DNA of 12,290 bases from CAYGFH01 sp964356315. GTDB lineage: Bacteria; Patescibacteriota; Microgenomatia; UBA10105; UBA927. Position numbers and translations under genes: made by a program. The notes beneath the pieces are model-generated. The model searched no databases. It was given only the letters and a program-made list of their open reading frames with translations, and was not told where the DNA came from. The stretch is taken from positions 1-12,290 of the forward strand of contig CAYHHA010000038.1 of the NCBI GenBank assembly GCA_964356315.1. The letters run 5' to 3'. Shown piece after piece: positions 1-5,575 of this stretch (its first letter is position 1; each line of letters begins with the position of its first letter).

Positions 1-233
1 AAATACACAAGTATTGTCAATGTTATAGGGTTATATAAGCAACATCAATTCACGTTTTATGAAACTATGCCCTGCCCATGGCCAATCATGATTGAATTTT
101 TCTAGCTCTTCAGGCCGGCGCCCGCTACTGTCATATGTAGCATAGGGAAAGAAGAGAAAGAAGCTTAGTGGCTTAGGGATTAGATTCTAGAGATTGGGAC
201 TGATGGTTCATGGCATTCAGAATAGAAATTACC

Positions 234-254
234 AAATCTTAAATCTTAAATCTA
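234..254. repeat. Heptamer tandem AAATCTT x3
   Basis: Three head-to-tail 7-base units (AAATCTT, AAATCTT, AAATCTA). The reverse complement is a circular permutation of the AGATTTA unit at 5426-5466, so the same heptamer family occurs on both strands about 5 kb apart. Confidence 0.8.
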
Positions 255-257
255 ACG

Positions 258-449
258 TCTAAGCTACTTCCAGTTAGCTAAACTACTAAGCCAGACTGGT
301 CCCTTTTCGCCGTCTAAGCTACTTCCAACTTGCTAAGCTATAAAGCTCTTCTTTCCCTTACTACTTACTATTTACTACTAATATCCAACACGCAACCCGT
401 AACCCGTAACTTTTTCCTCCGTTCCTCTAAGCTACTACCAGTTATCTAA
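258..449. repeat. Three copies of a 24-base degenerate repeat
   Basis: Copies lie at 258-281, 313-336 and 426-449. All begin TCTAAGCTACT, continue with a CCA core and end in CTAA. The first two share 17 identical bases (CGTCTAAGCTACTTCCA). Spacing is irregular (55 and 113 bases), which excludes a CRISPR array. Further loose AAGCT/GCTTAG words surround them. Confidence 0.75.
358..407. repeat. Heptamer tandems TTACTAC and AACCCGT
   Basis: TTACTAC, TTACTAT, TTACTAC occupy 358-378. AACCCGT occurs twice at 394-407, followed by AAC. Unit sequences differ from each other and from AAATCTT, but the 7-base period is the same. Confidence 0.75.
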
Positions 450-498
450 GCCACCAAGCTACTATTAAGCATCGCTTCACGATAGCAAAATCTTACCG

Positions 499-507
499 TG
501 ATATACT
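499..507 (+). promoter_or_regulatory. Extended -10 promoter of the nuclease gene
   Basis: TGATATACT matches the extended -10 form TGnTATAAT with one mismatch, 26 bases upstream of the ATG. It predicts a leader of about 20 bases. There is no good -35 at 17 bases, as is usual for extended -10 promoters. No Shine-Dalgarno sequence precedes the ATG. Confidence 0.5.
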
Positions 508-533
508 AGATACGGTCAGTAATTCCTTCCCAT

Positions 534-1235
534 ATGAACAAACAGAAAACTGACAAAACATCATTTCGCACCGTGCTGAAATACACCGGATATTCTGCAA
601 TCGGTGTGTCGCTTCTTTTGAATATCATCCTCTCATTTGATATATGGAATAGATCTGTAGTCAAAAGCGTACCAGATGGCGACACACTTCAAATGACTGA
701 TGGTCGTCGCGTCAGACTTCGGAGTATCGATGCACCCGAAAAGGATCGGTGCATGGCGACAGAAGCGCAAAAATTCCTAGAATCCCACGCACTCAACCGT
801 CACCTCCGCCTCAAAGAATCTATGACGGATTCTTATGGCAGAGTCCTCGCAATTGCGATCGTTGAAGACCTCCCTGCATGGATCGGCTATATGACCAAAT
901 CTTTTGATCCCCTCCTCAACCGGGTGATGGTGCAGTCAGGTCTCGCCCGGCATTTTTCCAGTGGATCAAACTATGATACTCTATTAGGTAGTACATCAAA
1001 TAAAGCGAAGAATTCTTCTCTTGGCATTTACTCTGACACCTGCCGATCTGCCACGGCAAAAAACAATTGCGTCATAAAAGGAAACCTTCGTTCGGGAGAA
1101 AAAACCTACTACTTACCCACTTGCAGAGACTACGATCAGGTGATCGTCGACGAATCCTATGGAGACTCGTGGTTTTGTAGTGAAACAGAAGCAATACAAC
1201 AAGGCTTCTCGCAATCAGCTAGATGCGCTAAATGA
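534..1235 (+). CDS. Membrane-anchored thermonuclease (SNase-like) with C-terminal Cys domain
   Basis: Predicted nuclease of the staphylococcal-nuclease fold, likely cutting DNA or RNA outside the cytoplasmic membrane. Residues 1-16 are basic, 17-35 form one hydrophobic segment (uncleaved anchor or signal), and 42-141 are the SNase domain. The DGDT motif is at 48-51, followed by RLRSIDAPE (R61, D66, E69) and DSYGR (R103); these match the calcium-binding and catalytic Arg/Asp/Glu/Arg of SNase. Residues 178-231 (CVIKGN, GEKTYYLPTC, WFCSETEA, C231) form a cysteine-containing tail resembling the small 'sunset' domain often fused to CPR nucleases. The catalytic set looks complete. The ATG is supported by the extended -10 just upstream. 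A palindromic repeat follows the stop. A role in scavenging nucleic acid is inference. Confidence 0.85.
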   Translation: MNKQKTDKTSFRTVLKYTGYSAIGVSLLLNIILSFDIWNRSVVKSVPDGDTLQMTDGRRVRLRSIDAPEKDRCMATEAQKFLESHALNRHLRLKESMTDSYGRVLAIAIVEDLPAWIGYMTKSFDPLLNRVMVQSGLARHFSSGSNYDTLLGSTSNKAKNSSLGIYSDTCRSATAKNNCVIKGNLRSGEKTYYLPTCRDYDQVIVDESYGDSWFCSETEAIQQGFSQSARCAK

Positions 1236-1249
1236 CACTACTAGCCTTA

Positions 1250-1264
1250 AAAGGTTCAACCTTT
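1250..1264. repeat. Palindrome copy 1 (AAAGGTTCAACCTTT)
   Basis: Exact copy of the 15-base palindrome (7-base arms around a central C), 14 bases after the nuclease stop. Flanking CCTTA and AAAGG give further pairing options. It could act as a weak terminator, but no T-tract follows. Confidence 0.85.
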
Positions 1265-1297
1265 AAAGGTCAGTTACCACAGACAAGCATTGCGCTG

Positions 1298-1326
1298 TTG
1301 TATTTACTATGGGTTAGTATTATACT
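1298..1326 (+). promoter_or_regulatory. Promoter of the GNAT-like gene, near-leaderless
   Basis: TTGTAT (1298-1303), a 17-base spacer, then TATACT (1321-1326). The predicted transcription start at about 1333 is only two bases before the ATG at 1335, so the message would be essentially leaderless. This argues against an upstream in-frame ATG at 1290. Confidence 0.45.
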
Positions 1327-1334
1327 ATCTTCTT

Positions 1335-1880
1335 ATGTCTAAACACCCTGAGGATTTCTATCCGAAATATATCCAATATGTATTTCCCAATAAACGCGAG
1401 TATGACCTATTTCAGCTAAGAAACCAACGAAGACTCTCTGAACTGGCGCAAATTACTGATGGCACACCGGGAACAAATACAATTATTTATCCGGAACATA
1501 AATCTTCCGATATGATAGCCACATTGTTCGTGTTAGGAGAAAACCGTGAACCTCTCGGTTTTATAGACATCCATCGTTTAAAGAATGAATCATCGGAAAT
1601 TTTCATGATTGGAAGCACTACAGTGTTTGTCGAACGTACTCATAGAAATTCTAAAATCGGACAAGGACTCGTAATCGCAGGACATGAACTGTTCGAATTT
1701 CTTCATATAACCAGACAAAATTACCAGCCTAAACCATCCTATCTTGTTGAAACACTCTCCATTCCACACGGAGATGAGTACATTTTTCAACGAAATGGTA
1801 TAACAAATCTATTAGAAAGCCAGGGATTTGTACGTCCAGTTGCTTCTGCAGACGATTTTTTTGTAAAAAAATATGAATGA
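1335..1880 (+). CDS. GNAT-like acyltransferase fold protein (tentative)
   Basis: A 181-aa protein with hints of the GNAT fold but no firm family. Residues 62-80 (ATLFVLGENREPLGFIDIH) look like the paired central strands. TTVFVERTHRNSKIGQGL (95-112) resembles the acetyl-CoA-binding V-x-x-x-x-R-x-x-G-x-G region, but has Lys where the first Gly is expected, so binding is uncertain. NLLESQGFVR (158-167) resembles the terminal 'fyeklGF' strand. The start was moved from the ATG at 1290 to the one at 1335 because the best promoter lies between them. Upstream lies palindrome copy 1; downstream an inverted pair of palindromes could terminate it. The substrate cannot be guessed, and a non-catalytic GNAT relative is possible. 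Confidence 0.55.
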   Translation: MSKHPEDFYPKYIQYVFPNKREYDLFQLRNQRRLSELAQITDGTPGTNTIIYPEHKSSDMIATLFVLGENREPLGFIDIHRLKNESSEIFMIGSTTVFVERTHRNSKIGQGLVIAGHELFEFLHITRQNYQPKPSYLVETLSIPHGDEYIFQRNGITNLLESQGFVRPVASADDFFVKKYE

Positions 1881-1917
1881 AACGATAACAAACGTAATTC
1901 TACTATTTTCCGATCTT

Positions 1918-1956
1918 AAAAGGTTCAACCTTTTTTTGAATAAGGTTGAACCTTTT
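1918..1956. repeat. Inverted pair of palindromes; 15-bp hairpin and possible terminator
   Basis: AAAAGGTTCAACCTT (1918-1932) pairs perfectly with AAGGTTGAACCTTTT (1942-1956) around a 9-base loop. The arms contain copy 2 (1919-1933, exact) and copy 3 (1941-1955, one mismatch, opposite orientation). The right arm ends in a five-T run (1953-1957), so the hairpin could terminate the GNAT-like gene. It also sits immediately before the transposase gene, as palindromes do around RAYT genes. Confidence 0.8.
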
Positions 1957-1973
1957 TGGAAATGGAGTATAGT
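1946..1973 (+). promoter_or_regulatory. Transposase promoter overlapping the palindrome
   Basis: TTGAAC (1946-1951) lies inside the right palindrome arm; after a 16-base spacer comes TATAGT (1968-1973). The predicted start near 1980 is six bases before the ATG at 1986. If right, the repeat supplies the -35 box of its own transposase. The boxes are only fair matches. Confidence 0.35.
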
Positions 1974-1985
1974 AGAGTTATACGT

Positions 1986-2675
1986 ATGCCTGCCAGGAAT
2001 ATCGTAAAAATCTACGCAGAGGATTGTTTTTACCATATCTACAATCGTGGAGTGGACAAACAACTCATTTTCCGCGACACAAAAGATTACGCAAAATTTT
2101 TATCCATTCTCAAAGACGCCCTCTCTCCCCCTCGATCAATAGAATCTCTTGTCACAGAGCTCTCCGCGCAAGGTTCAACCTTTTCACGGATTCCGAAACA
2201 GCCAAAAAACTTTTATGAATCGATGGAACTTCATGCCTATTGCCTTATGCCGAATCACTTTCATTTCCTCGTCAAACAAAAAGATGCGCACACGATAAAA
2301 GCGTTCATGCAGTCAATCGTCACGCGCTACTCTATGTATTTCAATTTAAAATATAAACGCACCGGCCACCTTTTCACCGGGATCTATAAAGCGAGTTTGG
2401 TGTTGGATGATCCATATCTCCTCCACGTCTCCCGATACATCCATAGAAATCCGATGTCTTTAGGAATCCCGATCAACCAAGGATATTCATCCTATGCAAT
2501 ATATCTTTCAAACATAGAGACGACATGGCTAAAAACAAAAACAATCCTCGGCTATTTTGACCAAGCCACGCTCCCCATTTCTATTAAATCGAACAGCTAT
2601 GACCACTTCGTGGAATATGAAAAATTTGAAAATACTCCCATCGACGTTGACCTTGAAGGGTTCAACCTTTTTTAA
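1986..2675 (+). CDS. REP-associated tyrosine transposase (RAYT, IS200-like Y1/HUH)
   Basis: A 229-aa single-strand DNA transposase of the HUH/Y1 family, which nicks DNA hairpins through a 5'-phosphotyrosine link. The first domain opens with CFYHIYNRGVDKQLIF (14-29). The HUH metal site is H91-F-H93 in LMPNHFHFLV. GHLFTGIYKASLV (127-139) and SRYIHRNP (149-156) are typical RAYT segments, with Y151 the likely nucleophile; SSY follows at 168-170. All key residues are present, so it may be active. The ATG at 1986 was preferred over 1956 because MPARNIV begins the family homology and lies downstream of the likely promoter. Palindrome copies flank the gene on both sides, one lies inside it (encoding QGSTF), and another encodes its last residues (GFNLF), a REPtron-like arrangement. 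Confidence 0.9.
   Translation: MPARNIVKIYAEDCFYHIYNRGVDKQLIFRDTKDYAKFLSILKDALSPPRSIESLVTELSAQGSTFSRIPKQPKNFYESMELHAYCLMPNHFHFLVKQKDAHTIKAFMQSIVTRYSMYFNLKYKRTGHLFTGIYKASLVLDDPYLLHVSRYIHRNPMSLGIPINQGYSSYAIYLSNIETTWLKTKTILGYFDQATLPISIKSNSYDHFVEYEKFENTPIDVDLEGFNLF
2169..2183 (+). repeat. Palindrome copy 4, inside the transposase gene
   Basis: CAAGGTTCAACCTTT differs from the core at one base. It is read in frame as part of QGSTF in the loop between the first helix and the HUH strand, a region where RAYT proteins tolerate length variation. Confidence 0.8.
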
Positions 2676-2681
2676 AAGGTT
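2656..2681. repeat. Palindrome copy 5 and bidirectional hairpin at the transposase stop
   Basis: AAGGGTTCAACCTTT (2656-2670) is a one-mismatch copy that encodes the transposase C-terminus. It overlaps a second inverted repeat, AACCTTTT-TT-AAAAGGTT (2664-2681), spanning the stop codon. The hairpin lies between two convergent genes (stops at 2675 and 2683), with T-runs on both strands, so it may serve both as terminator. Confidence 0.7.
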
Positions 2682-2682
2682 G

Positions 2683-3450
2683 CTATTCTAGAATTTTCGG
2701 CGTTTTTATATACACATCCGCTGGAAAATCACTTTGGATCTTAACACCCAAAGGATGCACAGTATCTAGCAGTTTTTGTACGCCTGACTTCACGTGAGCA
2801 TCTCCCCGCTCTTCCCACACATCATAGGACCGCTCCCACAAATCAATTGGGTAAAGTAAGTTCTGTTGATACTGAGACTGCCATGGGAGCCTTGGGAAAG
2901 TTACTTCTTCCATTACTGAACCCGGTACCCAGAATGAAGTTTCCGATGCCCGTTCACCAGTTGATATCAGAATACCGTTATTTGTGATAGTTTCTATAAT
3001 TTTCTTGTCAGAATCAGATAAGCAAGCCAATATACCAAAGATCATGCGCTGATATATTGGCTCGGAATAATTGGCATATGACTGCTCCATCGATAACTGG
3101 ATCGTTTCACTTCCCAAGTGAACATCGATGCGTTTTGAGTCTGACCGAACATCAATATTAAAATCGAATACACGTTCAATTTCTGCTTTGTCATATATAC
3201 CTAAATACGGGCCCGAAACAATATTTGAGAGCACTCGATTGCTTACAGGAAATTCCATAGATTCAGCGGATTGAACGATAGCACCACCACTCACACAATC
3301 TTGAGGAAGTCGTATATCTGTTTCATTGTGCAATAGAATATCTTTTCCCTGCATAGCATCTATGAGTTCCCGGGCAAATTGAACACTGTGATTCATAGAC
3401 TCAGGAAACGCATATGTTGGAAGCTGATATTCTTCTTTTGGGATGGTCAT
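2683..3450 (-). CDS. Protein of unknown function
   Basis: A 255-aa soluble protein with no family I recognise. It has no signal peptide or membrane segment. The centre is strand-rich (KRIDVHLGSETIQLSM at about 106-121), followed by a helical stretch (PIYQRMIFGILACLSDSDKKIIETI) and an aromatic, Trp-rich part (PRLPWQSQYQQNLLYPIDLWERSY split over roughly 187-210). The ATG is supported by a TTG/TAGAAT promoter that would start transcription about three bases before it. The gene converges on the transposase and lies 78 bases downstream of the HD-like gene on the same strand, with its own likely promoter, so the two need not be one operon. Length, normal amino-acid mix and promoter support a real gene. 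Confidence 0.75.
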   Translation of the reverse strand: MTIPKEEYQLPTYAFPESMNHSVQFARELIDAMQGKDILLHNETDIRLPQDCVSGGAIVQSAESMEFPVSNRVLSNIVSGPYLGIYDKAEIERVFDFNIDVRSDSKRIDVHLGSETIQLSMEQSYANYSEPIYQRMIFGILACLSDSDKKIIETITNNGILISTGERASETSFWVPGSVMEEVTFPRLPWQSQYQQNLLYPIDLWERSYDVWEERGDAHVKSGVQKLLDTVHPLGVKIQSDFPADVYIKTPKILE

Positions 3451-3459
3451 TTCACAGGC

Positions 3460-3488
3460 ATTCTACTACACATCTTACAGACCTACAA
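3460..3488 (-). promoter_or_regulatory. Promoter of the unknown gene, near-leaderless
   Basis: Read on the minus strand: TTGTAG (3488-3483), a 17-base spacer, then TAGAAT (3465-3460). The predicted start lies about three bases before the ATG at 3450. This is the same short-leader layout as at 1298-1326. Confidence 0.45.
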
Positions 3489-3528
3489 TCTCTTTTATGG
3501 AGATTCTTCGGAGAAAATATGAGGAATG

Positions 3529-4377
3529 CTAAAATTTTAACTTCCCGGGGATTTTCATTTTTTTTTGAAGCTTTTGCAAATGCTCTATAGCCTTTGGCTG
3601 TCTCTTTTTAGCTTCTTTTTCAATCAATTCGCCGTAATAGCGAAACTCTTTCGCGATAGCGACAAAGGAATTTTTATACCACATCATCGCAGGGCGAAAC
3701 AGCCAGTACTCCGCTAGTTTTTTTGCATATCTATCCAATTCTTCGAGTCTCCCCTGGCTTAGCACGTCCAAACAATCCAATCCATAGAGCCACTGAGACT
3801 CAAGCGATTTTCTATCAAATGTGTTGGCGAGTGTATGCTCGTTTACCGCCACCAACACTCTTTCCATGCACTCCTTGTCCTCTGGCTGGTCCATGCCATG
3901 GGTCAGCAAAAACTCGCGCGCGACGGAAACCGCATATTTTTTCTCTGTGACCATGCCGTAGATAGCTCCATAAAGCGTTGGTTGTTGTTGTGCGCGAGAC
4001 AAATCATGAAGTGGAATCGCAAGGATCAATGCCTGCATATCCATGATCGAGATAAGAGAGGGATCATTTTTTATAAATCGCAATAAATCATGCGCCATTC
4101 GAGCTGGGTGTGACGCGCCATGAAACGGATCTTTCGATGTTTCCATCTGCGCCATCGCATCCAACACGATCTGCTGGTACCGCACAGGCATCTGTGTTAT
4201 GGCAAATAATTCGGAAAATGGGCCATATTTATCCCGTTTTTTCCTATCAGCAATCGATTCTATGATCGTCTTTGAGAACGTCACTGCCGATTCCACAGCC
4301 TTAGGGATCTCTGCTAAACCATGATGTTTTTTCCTGGTGAGTTCCATATATTTAAAGAGACCATATATATCATACAT
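3529..4377 (-). CDS. HD-domain-like metal-dependent phosphohydrolase (putative)
   Basis: A 282-aa helical protein with the order of residues expected in the HD fold: HGASHPARMAH (86-96), ALILAIPLHDLSR with the H124-D125 doublet, NEHT (H181), and YGLDCLD (D201/D204). HD proteins bind one or two metals and hydrolyse phosphate esters such as nucleotides or cyclic dinucleotides; the substrate here is unknown. No membrane segment is present. The C-terminal 30 residues are Lys-rich (IEKEAKKRQ, LQKKMK), suggesting nucleic-acid or acidic-surface contact. The start is uncertain: the ATG at 4377 has a weak GGGAAG upstream, while a second ATG at 4347 would fit a TGATATATA extended -10 overlapping the first codons. 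The gene is divergent from the next gene, with overlapping control regions. Confidence 0.6.
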   Translation of the reverse strand: MYDIYGLFKYMELTRKKHHGLAEIPKAVESAVTFSKTIIESIADRKKRDKYGPFSELFAITQMPVRYQQIVLDAMAQMETSKDPFHGASHPARMAHDLLRFIKNDPSLISIMDMQALILAIPLHDLSRAQQQPTLYGAIYGMVTEKKYAVSVAREFLLTHGMDQPEDKECMERVLVAVNEHTLANTFDRKSLESQWLYGLDCLDVLSQGRLEELDRYAKKLAEYWLFRPAMMWYKNSFVAIAKEFRYYGELIEKEAKKRQPKAIEHLQKLQKKMKIPGKLKF

Positions 4378-4400
4378 GATTTAAACTTCCCATCTTGGAA

Positions 4401-4429
4401 TTGAGTTTCCAGACAAATAGTCGTATTAT
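4401..4429 (+). promoter_or_regulatory. Promoter deciding the start of the downstream gene
   Basis: TTGAGT (4401-4406), a 17-base spacer and TATTAT (4424-4429) predict a start near 4436, ten bases before the ATG at 4446. This excludes the in-frame TTG at 4395 as a start. Confidence 0.5.
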
Positions 4430-4445
4430 CTCAACACCCATATAT

Positions 4446-5240
4446 ATGAATAGATCTGAACGGAACCTTCCATCTGAAGAATTTGAACTCTATGATGGAC
4501 GAGGAGAGGCATTTGAAAATTTATACAAACGCGCTGAAGCACTCTCTATTATCAAAGCACCGGATGTTTCTGTAGCCTGCGATAAGTGGGTTGAACTTCT
4601 ATTCCGATACGAGGAGACCGATTTTTTGTCCGTAATGAATCTACCACCAGAGTCGAATGATAATAATGCAGAATATCACAGGGAAACATGGAAAACACAC
4701 GGTTTTTCCAACCCAACTATCCGTTCGTCTACTCTACACTATTTGGACACAGCGGGTCTGTTTACGGATCCAGCGATAAAAACATTCCTGGGATATTGCC
4801 TCTTTAGGGCGCAGGTTGGCATCTGTGAGCGCGATGAGCTTGTCTTTCGATTTAGCGATTATGTCGCACCTGGTCGTTTCCCAGATCAGGAAACGGCCTT
4901 GGAATTTCTTCATCACCTTGCAGATATCTCCGATGAAATGAAAACGAAAAATATCTTCAGCATAGCCACGTATGGGCTTAAATATAAATACGGTATATCA
5001 GAAGCCCACTTAGCAAGGTTTCGACAATCCCATGAGGGAAACAAGCTTGCCACATTTTCGACCATAAGCGTGTTTACAAAAGACGATACATCGTGGCAAA
5101 TGGGTAGCAATAATTATATGGGTCTCGCACGAATTGCGTTTCAAAATACCTTGAATGACTCAGAATATCAGGAATTTCTCATAAACCGAATTGATGGAGT
5201 CAAGAATTCGTTCTGGAAGTGGGATAAAACACAGGGATAG
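4446..5240 (+). CDS. Protein of unknown function
   Basis: A 264-aa soluble protein that I do not recognise. It is mostly helical in appearance and rich in aromatic and charged residues, with no signal peptide, no membrane segment and no obvious nucleotide-binding loop. Notable stretches are WVELLFRYEETDFLSVMNLP early on, STLHYLDTAGLFTDPAIKTF and FLGYCLFRAQVGICERDELV in the middle, and ALEFLHHLADISDEMK later. The ATG at 4446 (MNRSERN) is chosen over the longer TTG-initiated frame at 4395 because a promoter lies between them. It is divergent from the HD-like gene, with only 68 bases between the two ATGs, so shared regulation is possible. The dispersed repeat with the 20-base palindrome begins nine bases after the stop. 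Confidence 0.75.
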   Translation: MNRSERNLPSEEFELYDGRGEAFENLYKRAEALSIIKAPDVSVACDKWVELLFRYEETDFLSVMNLPPESNDNNAEYHRETWKTHGFSNPTIRSSTLHYLDTAGLFTDPAIKTFLGYCLFRAQVGICERDELVFRFSDYVAPGRFPDQETALEFLHHLADISDEMKTKNIFSIATYGLKYKYGISEAHLARFRQSHEGNKLATFSTISVFTKDDTSWQMGSNNYMGLARIAFQNTLNDSEYQEFLINRIDGVKNSFWKWDKTQG

Positions 5241-5248
5241 GGATATGA

Positions 5249-5302
5249 TTTTAAAGCTAAGCCCTGCCTGCCGGCAGGCAGGTTTGAATTTTTCTAGACC
5301 GT
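5249..5302. repeat. Dispersed repeat carrying a 20-bp perfect palindrome
   Basis: TTTTAAAGCTAAGC (5249-5262) is followed by the perfect palindrome CCTGCCTGCCGGCAGGCAGG (5263-5282) and TTTGAATTTTTCTAGACCGT (5283-5302). The left part recurs exactly at 12193-12206 and the right part with three differences at 12207-12226, with nothing between them. A third relative at 61-114 has about 20 different bases at the same spot. Confidence 0.8.
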
Positions 5303-5425
5303 CAGGACAATCCATAAATTTTGACTAGCATCGAGGGGAAAGTAACAAGCTGTATGGAGCTTAGAGCTTAGTATTTTGTATATGGTATAGCGTATACAGT
5401 ATTCAAAATATATAATACTAAATAC

Positions 5426-5512
5426 AGATTTAAGATTTAAGATTTAAGATTTAAGATTTAAGATTTGGAATTTGGAATTTGGAATTTGTTTGTATGTTGG
5501 AATTTGGAAGTT
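5426..5512. repeat. Heptamer tandems AGATTTA and GGAATTT
   Basis: AGATTTA is repeated just under six times (5426-5466) and runs directly into GGAATTT three times (5467-5487). After an 11-base break there is one more GGAATTT and a variant GGAAGTT (5499-5512). The switch of unit keeps the 7-base phase. Confidence 0.85.
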
Positions 5513-5534
5513 GTTAATTTATATTCTGAATGTC

Positions 5535-5554
5535 ATGAACTATGAACTATGAAC
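5535..5554. repeat. Heptamer tandem ATGAACT
   Basis: Almost three copies of ATGAACT just beyond the argS stop. It is another unit with the same 7-base period. Confidence 0.75.
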
Positions 5555-5575
5555 ACTCCAGTTTTTTCCCAACGC

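Larger units (their letters stand above)
1..533. other. Repeat-rich intergenic region
   Basis: No credible gene is visible here. The stretch carries several degenerate repeats: AAATCTT three times at 234-254, TTACTAC/TTACTAT three times at 358-378, AACCCGT twice at 394-407, and three copies of a 24-base element starting TCTAAGCTACT. A 13-base inverted repeat (AGGGAAAGAAGAG at 144-156 and its complement at 346-358) brackets much of it. Positions 61-114 resemble the dispersed repeat at 5249-5302. A perfect TTGACA reads leftward at 15-20, so a gene starting beyond the left edge could be driven from here, but the matching -10 would lie outside the window. Confidence 0.7.
5241..5575. other. Intergenic repeat cluster
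   Basis: No gene is seen between two convergent genes. The stretch holds a dispersed repeat with a perfect 20-base palindrome (5249-5302), GCTTAG words (5358-5371), an AT-rich set of nested inverted repeats (TAGTATT near 5370 pairing with AATACTA near 5414), heptamer tandems (5426-5512) and ATGAACT tandems (5535-5554). I see no convincing GC-rich terminator for argS. Confidence 0.7.

Noticed and set aside
1..40. Leftward TTGACA promoter at the window edge
   Set aside because: The -10 and gene would lie outside the window, so it cannot be supported.
258..449. CRISPR-like array
   Set aside because: Only three degenerate 24-base copies with spacing of 55 and 113 bases, and no cas genes.
1290..1334. 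Upstream ATG for the GNAT-like gene
   Set aside because: The encoded extension overlaps the best promoter; the ATG at 1335 fits better.
534..1880. UGA recoding as in Gracilibacteria/Absconditabacteria
   Set aside because: Several complete genes end at UGA exactly where the family C-terminus or the next gene is expected.
3485..3516. Small hairpins AATCTC/GAGATT and TTCT-TCGG-AGAA between two minus-strand genes
   Set aside because: Stems of only 4-6 bases with no T-run in the direction of transcription; not a convincing terminator.
4395..4445. TTG start for the unknown gene on the plus strand
   Set aside because: It lies upstream of the -35 box of a good promoter, and the ATG at 4446 is better placed.
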